DNA of 64,000 nt. Source: Limanda limanda. Lineage: Eukaryota; Chordata; Actinopteri; Pleuronectiformes; Pleuronectidae. Below the pieces are notes generated by a model. The model was not told the DNA's origin, made no database searches, and saw nothing but the letters and a program-made list of their open reading frames with translations. The stretch covers positions 1-64,000 of the forward strand of contig NW_026870468.1 in the NCBI RefSeq assembly GCF_963576545.1, written 5' to 3'. The position numbers and the translations under genes are program-made. This document shows positions 1 through 10,751 of the stretch, in pieces. Position 1 is the stretch's first letter. Every line of letters begins with the position of its first letter.

Positions 1-18
1 AAGCACATAGGAGAAAGA
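1..18 (+). repeat. Partial L monomer, right end only
   Basis: These bases match the last 18 bases of an L unit, the stretch after the telomere motif that includes CACATAGGAG. The window edge cuts the unit, so the array continues to the left. Confidence 0.95.
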
Positions 19-980
19 GATATTCTTGAATAACTTTTTTTGTGAAGGTCGGAGAGACTTGCAAGTAGGCTCTACCCCCACTAAATGGGGTAGCGCGCAT
101 CGATCGGTACCATCCTTGAGCTTCTCCGACTTTCGGAAGGGTTAGGGTTAGGGTTAGGGATGAAAGCACATAGGAGAAAGAGATATTCTTGAATAACTTT
201 TTTTGTGAAGGTCGGAGAGACATGGAAAGTGGTTGCATCTGGACTAATTTGGGTCCTGCGGATCGATTGGTACCATCCCCGAGCTTGTACGACCTTCGGA
301 AGAGGTCGACCGACGAAATTCCCCCAAATCTGAGGAGATATTCTTGAATAACTTTTTTTGTGAAGGTCGGAGAGACTTGCAAGTAGGCTCTACCCCCACT
401 AAATGGGGTTGCGCGCATCGATCGGTACCATCCTTGAGCTTCTCCGACTTTCGGAAGGGTTAGGGTTAGGGTTAGGGATGAAAGCACATAGGAGAAAGAG
501 ATATTCTTGAATAACTTTTTTTGTGAAGGTCGGAGAGACTTGCAAGTAGGCTCTACCCCCACTAAATGGGGTAGCGCGCATCGATCGGTACCATCCTTGA
601 GCTTCTCCGACTTTCGGAAGGGTTAGGGTTAGGGTTAGGGATGAAAGCACATAGGAGAAAGAGATATTCTTGAATAACTTTTTTTGTGAAGGTCGGAGAG
701 ACTTGGAAAGTGGTTGCATCTGGACTAATTTGGGTCCTGCGGATCGATTGGTACCATCCCCGAGCTTGTACGACCTTCGGAAGAGGTCGACCGACGAAAT
801 TCCCCCAAATCTGAGGAGATATTCTTGAATAACTTTTTTTGTGAAGGTCGGAGAGACTTGCAAGTAGGCTCTACCCCCACTAAATGGGGTTGCGCGCATC
901 GATCGGTACCATCCTTGAGCTTCTCCGACTTTCGGAAGGGTTAGGGTTAGGGTTAGGGATGAAAGCACATAGGAGAAAGA

Positions 981-1142
981 GATATTCTTGAATAACTTTT
1001 TTGTGAAGGTCGGAGAGACTTGCAAGTAGGCTCTACCCCCACTAAATGGGGTAGCGCGCATCAATCGGTACCATCCCTGAGCTTCTCCGACTTTCGGAAG
1101 GGTTAGGGTTAGGGTTAGGGATGAAAGCACATAGGAGAAAGA
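981..1142 (+). repeat. L unit with 1-bp deletion in T7 tract (162 bp)
   Basis: The T7 tract near the left end is T6 here. Its counterpart at 2740 has T7, so the loss is private to this copy. The 162-bp length is a multiple of three, which extends the minus-strand open frame 399-1841 to 480 codons. Confidence 0.9.
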
Positions 1143-2096
1143 GATATTCTTGAATAACTTTTTTTGTGAAGGTCGGAGAGACTTGAAAAGTGGTTGCATC
1201 TGGACTAATTTGGGTCCTGCGGATCGATTGGTACCATCCCCGAGCTTGTACGACCTTCGGAAGAGGTCGACCGACGAAATTCCCCCAAATCTGAGGAGAT
1301 ATTCTTGAATAACTTTTTTTGTGAAGGTCGGAGAGACTTGCAAGTAGGCTCTACCCCCACTAAATGGGGTAGCGCGCATCGATCGGTACCATCTTTGAGC
1401 TTCTCCGACTTTCGGAAGGGTTAGGGTTAGGGTTAGGGATGAAAGCACATAGGAGAAAGAGATATTCTTGAATAACTTTTTTTGTGAAGGTCGGAGAGAC
1501 TTGGAAAGTGGTTGCATCTGGACTAATTTGGGTCCTGCGGATCGATTGGTACCATCCCCGAGCTTGTACGACCTTCGGAAGAGGTCGACCGACGAAATTC
1601 CCCCAAATCTGAGGAGATATTCTTGAATAACTTTTTTTGTGAAGGTCGGAGAGACTTGCAAGTAGGCTCTACCCCCACTAAATGGGGTTGCGCGCATCGA
1701 TCGGTACCATCCTTGAGCTTCTCCGACTTTCGGAAGGGTTAGGGTTAGGGTTAGGGATGAAAGCACATAGGAGAAAGAGATATTCTTGAATAACTTTTTT
1801 TGTGAAGGTCGGAGAGACTTGCAAGTAGGCTCTACCCCCACTAAATGGGGTAGCGCGCATCGATCGGTACCATCCTTGAGCTTCTCCGACTTTCGGAAGG
1901 GTTAGGGTTAGGGTTAGGGATGAAAGCACATAGGAGAAAGAGATATTCTTGAATAACTTTTTTTGTGAAGGTCGGAGAGACATGGAAAGTGGTTGCATCT
2001 GGACTAATTTGGGTCCTGCGGATCGATTGGTACCATCCCCGAGCTTGTACGACCTTCGGAAGAGGTCGACCGACGAAATTCCCCCAAATCTGAGGA

Positions 2097-2258
2097 GATA
2101 TTCTTGAATAACTTTTTTTGTGAAGGTCGGAGAGACTTGCAAGTAGGCTCTACCCCACTAAATGGGGTTGCGCGCATCGATCGGTACCATCCTTGAGCTT
2201 CTCCGACTTTCGGAAGGGTTAGGGTTAGGGTTAGGGATGAAAGCACATAGGAGAAAGA
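2097..2258 (+). repeat. L unit with 1-bp deletion in C5 tract (162 bp)
   Basis: CTACCCCAC replaces CTACCCCCAC in the hairpin stem. The deletion is private: the counterpart at 337 in the first 11-unit copy has the full tract. Confidence 0.9.
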
Positions 2259-3701
2259 GATATTCTTGAATAACTTTTTTTGTGAAGGTCGGAGAGACTT
2301 GCAAGTAGGCTCTACCCCCACTAAATGGGGTAGCGCGCATCGATCGGTACCATCCTTGAGCTTCTCCGACTTTCGGAAGGGTTAGGGTTAGGGTTAGGGA
2401 TGAAAGCACATAGGAGAAAGAGATATTCTTGAATAACTTTTTTTGTGAAGGTCGGAGAGACTTGGAAAGTGGTTGCATCTGGACTAATTTGGGTCCTGCG
2501 GATCGATTGGTACCATCCCCGAGCTTGTACGACCTTCGGAAGAGGTCGACCGACGAAATTCCCCCAAATCTGAGGAGATATTCTTGAATAACTTTTTTTG
2601 TGAAGGTCGGAGAGACTTGCAAGTAGGCTCTACCCCCACTAAATGGGGTTGCGCGCATCGATCGGTACCATCCTTGAGCTTCTCCGACTTTCGGAAGGGT
2701 TAGGGTTAGGGTTAGGGATGAAAGCACATAGGAGAAAGAGATATTCTTGAATAACTTTTTTTGTGAAGGTCGGAGAGACTTGCAAGTAGGCTCTACCCCC
2801 ACTAAATGGGGTAGCGCGCATCAATCGGTACCATCCCTGAGCTTCTCCGACTTTCGGAAGGGTTAGGGTTAGGGTTAGGGATGAAAGCACATAGGAGAAA
2901 GAGATATTCTTGAATAACTTTTTTTGTGAAGGTCGGAGAGACTTGAAAAGTGGTTGCATCTGGACTAATTTGGGTCCTGCGGATCGATTGGTACCATCCC
3001 CGAGCTTGTACGACCTTCGGAAGAGGTCGACCGACGAAATTCCCCCAAATCTGAGGAGATATTCTTGAATAACTTTTTTTGTGAAGGTCGGAGAGACTTG
3101 CAAGTAGGCTCTACCCCCACTAAATGGGGTAGCGCGCATCGATCGGTACCATCTTTGAGCTTCTCCGACTTTCGGAAGGGTTAGGGTTAGGGTTAGGGAT
3201 GAAAGCACATAGGAGAAAGAGATATTCTTGAATAACTTTTTTTGTGAAGGTCGGAGAGACTTGGAAAGTGGTTGCATCTGGACTAATTTGGGTCCTGCGG
3301 ATCGATTGGTACCATCCCCGAGCTTGTACGACCTTCGGAAGAGGTCGACCGACGAAATTCCCCCAAATCTGAGGAGATATTCTTGAATAACTTTTTTTGT
3401 GAAGGTCGGAGAGACTTGCAAGTAGGCTCTACCCCCACTAAATGGGGTTGCGCGCATCGATCGGTACCATCCTTGAGCTTCTCCGACTTTCGGAAGGGTT
3501 AGGGTTAGGGTTAGGGATGAAAGCACATAGGAGAAAGAGATATTCTTGAATAACTTTTTTTGTGAAGGTCGGAGAGACTTGCAAGTAGGCTCTACCCCCA
3601 CTAAATGGGGTAGCGCGCATCGATCGGTACCATCCTTGAGCTTCTCCGACTTTCGGAAGGGTTAGGGTTAGGGTTAGGGATGAAAGCACATAGGAGAAAG
3701 A

Positions 3702-3856
3702 GATATTCTTGAATAACTTTTTTTGTGAAGGTCGGAGAGACTTGGAAAGTGGTTGCATCTGGACTAATTTGGGTCCTGCGGATCGATTGGTACCATCCCC
3801 GAGCTTGTACGACCTTCGGAAGAGGTCGACCGACGAAATTCCCCCAAATCTGAGGA
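3702..3856 (+). repeat. S monomer, consensus representative (155 bp)
   Basis: This copy matches the majority S sequence. Bases 1-43 are the box shared with L. Bases 44-120 align to L without gaps at about 70 percent identity, keeping ATCGAT and GGTACC at the same positions. Bases 121-155 are S-specific, with the 8-bp palindrome GGTCGACC and a C5 tract, and no TTAGGG. The last bases, AGGA running into GATATTC, resemble the L tail AGGAGAAAGA with 6 bp fewer. S is therefore a diverged sister of L that lacks, or never gained, the telomere block. There are 108 S copies, nearly always single between L units. Confidence 0.96.
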
Positions 3857-3976
3857 GATATTCTTGAATAACTTTTTTTGTGAAGGTCGGAGAGACTTGC
3901 AAGTAGGCTCTACCCCCACTAAATGGGGTTGCGCGCATCGATCGGTACCATCCTTGAGCTTCTCCGACTTTCGGAA

Positions 3977-3991
3977 GGGTTAGGGTTAGGG
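3977..3991 (+). repeat. Contracted telomere block, two TTAGGG
   Basis: The L unit 3857-4013 is 157 bp because one TTAGGG is missing, leaving three GGG tracts, too few for an intramolecular quadruplex. The counterpart at 6058 shares the loss, so it predates the 2081-bp duplication. Confidence 0.95.
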
Positions 3992-6057
3992 ATGAAAGCA
4001 CATAGGAGAAAGAGATATTCTTGAATAACTTTTTTTGTGAAGGTCGGAGAGACTTGCAAGTAGGCTCTACCCCCACTAAATGGGGTAGCGCGCATCGATC
4101 GGTACCATCCTTGAGCTTCTCCGACTTTCGGAAGGGTTAGGGTTAGGGTTAGGGATGAAAGCACATAGGAGAAAGAGATATTCTTGAATAACTTTTTTTG
4201 TGAAGGTCGGAGAGACTTGCAAGTAGGCTCTACCCCCACTAAATGGGGTAGCGCGCATCGATCGGTACCATCCTTGAGCTTCTCCGACTTTCGGAAGGGT
4301 TAGGGTTAGGGTTAGGGATGAAAGCACATAGGAGAAAGAGATATTCTTGAATAACTTTTTTTGTGAAGGTCGGAGAGACTTGCAAGTAGGCTCTGCCCCC
4401 ACTAAATGGGGTAGCGCGCATCGATCGGTACCATCCTTGAGCTTCTCCGACTTTCGGAAGGGTTAGGGTTAGGGTTAGGGATGAAAGCACATAGGAGAAA
4501 GAGATATTCTTGAATAACTTTTTTTGTGAAGGTCGGAGAGACTTGGAAAGTGGTTGCATCTGGACTAATTTGGGTCCTGCGGATCGATTCGTACCATCCC
4601 CGAGCTTGTACGACCTTCGGAAGAGGTCGACCGACGAAATTCCCCCAAATCTGAGGAGATATTCTTGAATAACTTTTTTTGTGAAGGTCGGAGAGACTTG
4701 CAAGTAGGCTCTACCCCCACTAAATGGGGTAGCGCGCATCGATCGGTACCATCCTTGAGCTTCTCCGACTTTCGGAAGGGTTAGGGTTAGGGTTAGGGAT
4801 GAAAGCACATAGGAGAAAGAGATATTCTTGAATAACTTTTTTTGTGAAGGTCGGAGAGACTTGCAAGTAGGCTCTACCCCCACTAAATGGGGTAGCGCGC
4901 ATCAATCGGTACCATCCCTGAGCTTCTCCGACTTTCGGAAGGGTTAGGGTTAGGGTTAGGGATGAAAGCACATAGGAGAAAGAGATATTCTTGAATAACT
5001 TTTTTTGTGAAGGTCGGAGAGACTTGAAAAGTGGTTGCATCTGGACTAATTTGGGTCCTGCGGATCGATTGGTACCATCCCCGAGCTTGTACGACCTTCG
5101 GAAGAGGTCGACCGACGAAATTCCCCCAAATCTGAGGAGATATTCTTGAATAACTTTTTTTGTGAAGGTCGGAGAGACTTGCAAGTAGGCTCTACCCCCA
5201 CTAAATGGGGTAGCGCGCATCGATCGGTACCATCTTTGAGCTTCTCCGACTTTCGGAAGGGTTAGGGTTAGGGTTAGGGATGAAAGCACATAGGAGAAAG
5301 AGATATTCTTGAATAACTTTTTTTGTGAAGGTCGGAGAGACTTGGAAAGTGGTTGCATCTGGACTAATTTGGGTCCTGCGGATCGATTGGTACCATCCCC
5401 GAGCTTGTACGACCTTCGGAAGAGGTCGACCGACGAAATTCCCCCAAATCTGAGGAGATATTCTTGAATAACTTTTTTTGTGAAGGTCGGAGAGACTTGC
5501 AAGTAGGCTCTACCCCCACTAAATGGGGTTGCGCGCATCGATCGGTACCATCCTTGAGCTTCTCCGACTTTCGGAAGGGTTAGGGTTAGGGTTAGGGATG
5601 AAAGCACATAGGAGAAAGAGATATTCTTGAATAACTTTTTTTGTGAAGGTCGGAGAGACTTGCAAGTAGGCTCTACCCCCACTAAATGGGGTAGCGCGCA
5701 TCGATCGGTACCATCCTTGAGCTTCTCCGACTTTCGGAAGGGTTAGGGTTAGGGTTAGGGATGAAAGCACATAGGAGAAAGAGATATTCTTGAATAACTT
5801 TTTTTGTGAAGGTCGGAGAGACTTGGAAAGTGGTTGCATCTGGACTAATTTGGGTCCTGCGGATCGATTGGTACCATCCCCGAGCTTGTACGACCTTCGG
5901 AAGAGGTCGACCGACGAAATTCCCCCAAATCTGAGGAGATATTCTTGAATAACTTTTTTTGTGAAGGTCGGAGAGACTTGCAAGTAGGCTCTACCCCCAC
6001 TAAATGGGGTTGCGCGCATCGATCGGTACCATCCTTGAGCTTCTCCGACTTTCGGAA

Positions 6058-6072
6058 GGGTTAGGGTTAGGG
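6058..6072 (+). repeat. Contracted telomere block, two TTAGGG
   Basis: The L unit 5938-6094 is the 2081-bp-period partner of 3857-4013 and has the same 6-bp loss. The corresponding unit at 7709 in the partial third copy has three TTAGGG. Confidence 0.95.
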
Positions 6073-6901
6073 ATGAAAGCACATAGGAGAAAGAGATATT
6101 CTTGAATAACTTTTTTTGTGAAGGTCGGAGAGACTTGCAAGTAGGCTCTACCCCCACTAAATGGGGTAGCGCGCATCGATCGGTACCATCCTTGAGCTTC
6201 TCCGACTTTCGGAAGGGTTAGGGTTAGGGTTAGGGATGAAAGCACATAGGAGAAAGAGATATTCTTGAATAACTTTTTTTGTGAAGGTCGGAGAGACTTG
6301 CAAGTAGGCTCTACCCCCACTAAATGGGGTAGCGCGCATCGATCGGTACCATCCTTGAGCTTCTCCGACTTTCGGAAGGGTTAGGGTTAGGGTTAGGGAT
6401 GAAAGCACATAGGAGAAAGAGATATTCTTGAATAACTTTTTTTGTGAAGGTCGGAGAGACTTGCAAGTAGGCTCTGCCCCCACTAAATGGGGTAGCGCGC
6501 ATCGATCGGTACCATCCTTGAGCTTCTCCGACTTTCGGAAGGGTTAGGGTTAGGGTTAGGGATGAAAGCACATAGGAGAAAGAGATATTCTTGAATAACT
6601 TTTTTTGTGAAGGTCGGAGAGACTTGGAAAGTGGTTGCATCTGGACTAATTTGGGTCCTGCGGATCGATTCGTACCATCCCCGAGCTTGTACGACCTTCG
6701 GAAGAGGTCGACCGACGAAATTCCCCCAAATCTGAGGAGATATTCTTGAATAACTTTTTTTGTGAAGGTCGGAGAGACTTGCAAGTAGGCTCTACCCCCA
6801 CTAAATGGGGTAGCGCGCATCGATCGGTACCATCCTTGAGCTTATCCGACTTTCGGAAGGGTTAGGGTTAGGGTTAGGGATGAAAGCACATAGGAGAAAG
6901 A

Positions 6902-9477
6902 GATATTCTTGAATAACTTTTTTTGTGAAGGTCGGAGAGACTTGCAAGTAGGCTCTACCCCCACTAAATGGGGTAGCGCGCATCGATCGGTACCATCCTT
7001 GAGCTTCTCCGACTTTCGGAAGGGTTAGGGTTAGGGTTAGGGATGAAAGCACATAGGAGAAAGAGATATTCTTGAATAACTTTTTTTGTGAAGGTCGGAG
7101 AGACTTGCAAGTAGGCTCTACCCCCACTAAATGGGGTTGCGCGCATCGATCGGTACCATCCTTGAGCTTCTCCGACTTTTGGAAGGGTTAGGGTTAGGGT
7201 TAGGGATGAAAGCACATAGGAGAAAGAGATATTCTTGAATAACTTTTTTTGTGAAGGTCGGAGAGACTTGCAAGTAGGCTCTACCCCCACTAAATGGGGT
7301 TGCGCGCATCGATCGGTACCATCCTTGAGCTTCTCCGACTTTCGGAAGGGTTAGGGTTAGGGTTAGGGATGAAAGCACATAGGAGAAAGAGATATTCTTG
7401 AATAACTTTTTTTGTGAAGGTCGGAGAGACTTGCAAGTAGGCTCTACCCCCACTAAATGGGGTAGCGCGCATCGATCGGTACCATCCTTGAGCTTCTCCG
7501 ACTTTCGGAAGGGTTAGGGTTAGGGTTAGGGATGAAAGCACATAGGAGAAAGAGATATTCTTGAATAACTTTTTTTGTGAAGGTCGGAGAGACTTGGAAA
7601 GTGGTTGCATCTGGACTAATTTGGGTCCTGCGGATCGATTGGTACCATCCCCGAGCTTGTACGACCTTCGGAAGAGGTCGACCGACGAAATTCCCCCAAA
7701 TCTGAGGAGATATTCTTGAATAACTTTTTTTGTGAAGGTCGGAGAGACTTGCAAGTAGGCTCTACCCCCACTAAATGGGGTTGCGCGCATCGATCGGTAC
7801 CATCCTTGAGCTTCTCCGACTTTCGGAAGGGTTAGGGTTAGGGTTAGGGATGAAAGCACATAGGAGAAAGAGATATTCTTGAATAACTTTTTTTGTGAAG
7901 GTCGGAGAGACTTGCAAGTAGGCTCTACCCCCACTAAATGGGGTAGCGCGCATCGATCGGTACCATCCTTGAGCTTCTCCGACTTTCGGAAGGGTTAGGG
8001 TTAGGGTTAGGGATGAAAGCACATAGGAGAAAGAGATATTCTTGAATAACTTTTTTTGTGAAGGTCGGAGAGACTTGCAAGTAGGCTCTACCCCCACTAA
8101 ATGGGGTAGCGCGCATCGATCGGTACCATCCTTGAGCTTCTCCGACTTTCGGAAGGGTTAGGGTTAGGGTTAGGGATGAAAGCACATAGGAGAAAGAGAT
8201 ATTCTTGAATAACTTTTTTTGTGAAGGTCGGAGAGACTTGCAAGTAGGCTCTGCCCCCACTAAATGGGGTAGCGCGCATCGATCGGTACCATCCTTGAGC
8301 TTCTCCGACTTTCGGAAGGGTTAGGGTTAGGGTTAGGGATGAAAGCACATAGGAGAAAGAGATATTCTTGAATAACTTTTTTTGTGAAGGTCGGAGAGAC
8401 TTGGAAAGTGGTTGCATCTGGACTAATTTGGGTCCTGCGGATCGATTCGTACCATCCCCGAGCTTGTACGACCTTCGGAAGAGGTCGACCGACGAAATTC
8501 CCCCAAATCTGAGGAGATATTCTTGAATAACTTTTTTTGTGAAGGTCGGAGAGACTTGCAAGTAGGCTCTACCCCCACTAAATGGGGTAGCGCGCATCGA
8601 TCGGTACCATCCTTGAGCTTCTCCGACTTTCGGAAGGGTTAGGGTTAGGGTTAGGGATGAAAGCACATAGGAGAAAGAGATATTCTTGAATAACTTTTTT
8701 TGTGAAGGTCGGAGAGACTTGGAAAGTGGTTGCATCTGGACTAATTTGGGTCCTGCGGATCGATTGGTACCATCCCCGAGCTTGTACGACCTTCGGAAGA
8801 GGTCGACCGACGAAATTCCCCCAAATCTGAGGAGATATTCTTGAATAACTTTTTTTGTGAAGGTCGGAGAGACTTGCAAGTAGGCTCTACCCCCACTAAA
8901 TGGGGTTGCGCGCATCGATCGGTACCATCCTTGAGCTTCTCCGACTTTCGGAAGGGTTAGGGTTAGGGTTAGGGATGAAAGCACATAGGAGAAAGAGATA
9001 TTCTTGAATAACTTTTTTTGTGAAGGTCGGAGAGACTTGCAAGTAGGCTCTACCCCCACTAAATGGGGTAGCGCGCATCGATCGGTACCATCCTTGAGCT
9101 TCTCCGACTTTCGGAAGGGTTAGGGTTAGGGTTAGGGATGAAAGCACATAGGAGAAAGAGATATTCTTGAATAACTTTTTTTGTGAAGGTCGGAGAGACT
9201 TGCAAGTAGGCTCTACCCCCACTAAATGGGGTAGCGCGCATCGATCGGTACCATCCTTGAGCTTCTCCGACTTTCGGAAGGGTTAGGGTTAGGGTTAGGG
9301 ATGAAAGCACATAGGAGAAAGAGATATTCTTGAATAACTTTTTTTGTGAAGGTCGGAGAGACTTTGAAAGTGGTTGCATCTGGACTAATTTGGGTCCTGC
9401 GGATCGATTGGTACCATCCCCGAGCTTGTACGACCTTCGGAAGAGGTCGACCGACGAAATTCCCCCAAATCTGAGGA
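6902..9477 (+). repeat. Decayed continuation of the 13-unit repeat
   Basis: S units start at 7554, 8361, 8679 and 9323. 7228-8678 aligns unit by unit with 5457-6901, including L with CTCTGCCCCC (8198) and S with GATTCGTACC (8361), but has a full three-TTAGGG block at 7709. L units at 7065 and 7228 are two of only five TT-subtype L units in the window that do not follow an S. After 8678 the order no longer follows the 13-unit repeat. Confidence 0.85.
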
Positions 9478-10663
9478 GATATTCTTGAATTACTTTTTTT
9501 GTGAAGGTCGGAGAGACTTGCAAGTAGGCTCTACCCCCACTAAATGGGGTTGCGCGCATCGATCGGTACCATCCTTGAGCTTCTCCGACTTTCGGAAGGG
9601 TTAGGGTTAGGGTTAGGGATGAAAGCACATAGGAGAAAGAGATATTCTTGAATAACTTTTTTTGTGAAGGTCGGAGAGACTTGCAAGTAGGCTCTACCCC
9701 CACTAAATGGGGTAGCGCGCATCGATCGGTACCATCCTTGAGCTTCTCCGACTTTCGGAAGGGTTAGGGTTAGGGTTAGGGATGAAAGCACATAGGAGAA
9801 AGAGATATTCTTGAATAACTTTTTTTGTGAAGGTCGGAGAGACTTGCAAGTAGGCTCTACCCCCACTAAATGGGGTAGCGCGCATCGATCGGTACCATCC
9901 TTGAGCTTCTCCGACTTTCGGAAGGGTTAGGGTTAGGGTTAGGGATGAAAGCACATAGGAGAAAGAGATATTCTTGAATAACTTTTTTTGTGAAGGTCGG
10001 AGAGACTTGGAAAGTGGTTGCATCTGGACTAATTTGGATCCTGCGGATCGATTGGTACCATCCCCGAGCTTGTACGACCTTCGGAAGAGGTCGACCGACG
10101 AAATTCCCCCAAATCTGAGGAGATATTCTTGAATAACTTTTTTTGTGAAGGTCGGAGAGACTTGCAAGTAGGCTCTACCCCCACTAAATGGGGTAGCGCG
10201 CATCGATCGGTACCATCCTTGAGCTTCTCCGACTTTCGGAAGGGTTAGGGTTAGGGTTAGGGATGAAAGCACATAGGAGAAAGAGATATTCTTGAATAAC
10301 TTTTTTTGTGAAGGTCGGAGAGACTTGCAAGTAGGCTCTACCCCCACTAAATGGGGTAGCGCGCATCGATCGGTACCATCCTTGAGCTTCTCCGACTTTC
10401 GGAAGGGTTAGGGTTAGGGTTAGGGATGAAAGCACATAGGAGAAAGAGATATTCTTGAATAACTTTTTTTGTGAAGGTCGGAGAGACTTGCAAGTAGGCT
10501 CTACCCCCACTAAATGGCGTAGCGCGCATCGATCGGTACCATCCTTGAGCTTCTCCGACTTTCGGAAGGGTTAGGGTTAGGGTTAGGGATGAAAGCACAT
10601 AGGAGAAAGAGATATTCTTGAATAACTTTTTTTGTGAAGGTCGGAGAGACTTGCAAGTAGGCT

Positions 10664-10685
10664 CTACCCCCACTAAATGGGGTAG
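10664..10685 (+). other. Imperfect hairpin in the L monomer
   Basis: CTACCCCCA pairs with TGGGGTAG across a CTAAA loop, giving 8 base pairs with one bulged C. In the TT subtype of L (GGGGTTGCGC) the two outer pairs are lost. In the L unit at 2097-2258 one C is missing and the inner stem pairs without the bulge. S has no equivalent stem. This is a sequence-level prediction only. Confidence 0.6.
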
Positions 10686-10730
10686 CGCGCATCGATCGGT
10701 ACCATCCTTGAGCTTCTCCGACTTTCGGAA

Positions 10731-10751
10731 GGGTTAGGGTTAGGGTTAGGG
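10731..10751 (+). other. Telomere-type block of an L unit, (GGGTTA)3GGG, predicted G-quadruplex
   Basis: Unit bases 121-141 of this consensus L copy are four GGG tracts joined by three TTA loops, the minimum for an intramolecular quadruplex of the human-telomere type. The same block sits at unit start +120 in 277 L units. Seven others have three tracts, four have five, and 12404-12566 (TAAGGG), 12730-12892 (TTTGGG) and 40385-40547 (TTAAGG) are examples with a point change inside the block; the L units at 28318, 29600 and 32665 carry TTTGGG as the first repeat. It also contains two overlapping TTAGGGTTA sites, the core bound by Myb/telobox proteins such as vertebrate TRF1/TRF2. Folding and binding are inferences from the sequence. 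Confidence 0.85.

Larger units (their letters stand above)
19..3538 (+). repeat. Higher-order repeat 1: two 11-unit copies of 1760 bp
   Basis: Copies are 19-1778 and 1779-3538, each with 7 L and 4 S. S units start at 182, 663, 1143, 1461, then 1942, 2422, 2903, 3221. Shared diagnostic variants fix the register: S with GACATGG (182, 1942), S with ACTTGAAAAG (1143, 2903), L with CATCAATCGG (981, 2740) and L with CATCTTTGAG (1298, 3058). Each copy carries one private 1-bp deletion: T7 to T6 in the L unit at 981 and C5 to C4 in the L unit at 2097. The left limit may lie outside the window. Confidence 0.9.
2740..6901 (+). repeat. Higher-order repeat 2: two 13-unit copies of 2081 bp
   Basis: Copies are 2740-4820 and 4821-6901, each with 9 L and 4 S. 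S units start at 2903, 3221, 3702, 4503, then 4984, 5302, 5783, 6584. Both copies share the same rare variants in the same order: L with CATCAATCGG, S with TTGAAAAG, L with CATCTTTGAG, an L with only two TTAGGG (3857, 5938), an L with CTCTGCCCCC (4340, 6421) and an S with GATTCGTACC (4503, 6584). The only difference I noticed is CTTATCCG in the last L of copy two (6739). The first copy overlaps the second copy of repeat 1 at 2740-3538, so the two periods are nested. Confidence 0.93.

Noticed and set aside
399..1841. 480-codon minus-strand open frame, and about two hundred similar shorter frames across the window
   Set aside because: They overlap one another in shifting frames, follow the satellite period, mostly begin at GTG, end at TAG in the same TAGTG site of each L unit, and read through TTAGGG blocks. 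Their length is explained by unit arithmetic.
3702..3856. Pol III type promoter (B-box) in the S unit around GGATCGATTGG
   Set aside because: It keeps the GG and TCGA core but lacks the final CC of the B-box consensus, and there is no convincing A-box. The T7 tract alone is weak evidence.
10664..10685. Transcription terminator hairpin
   Set aside because: The stem is not followed by a T tract and there is no gene for it to serve; the T7 tract lies on the other side.
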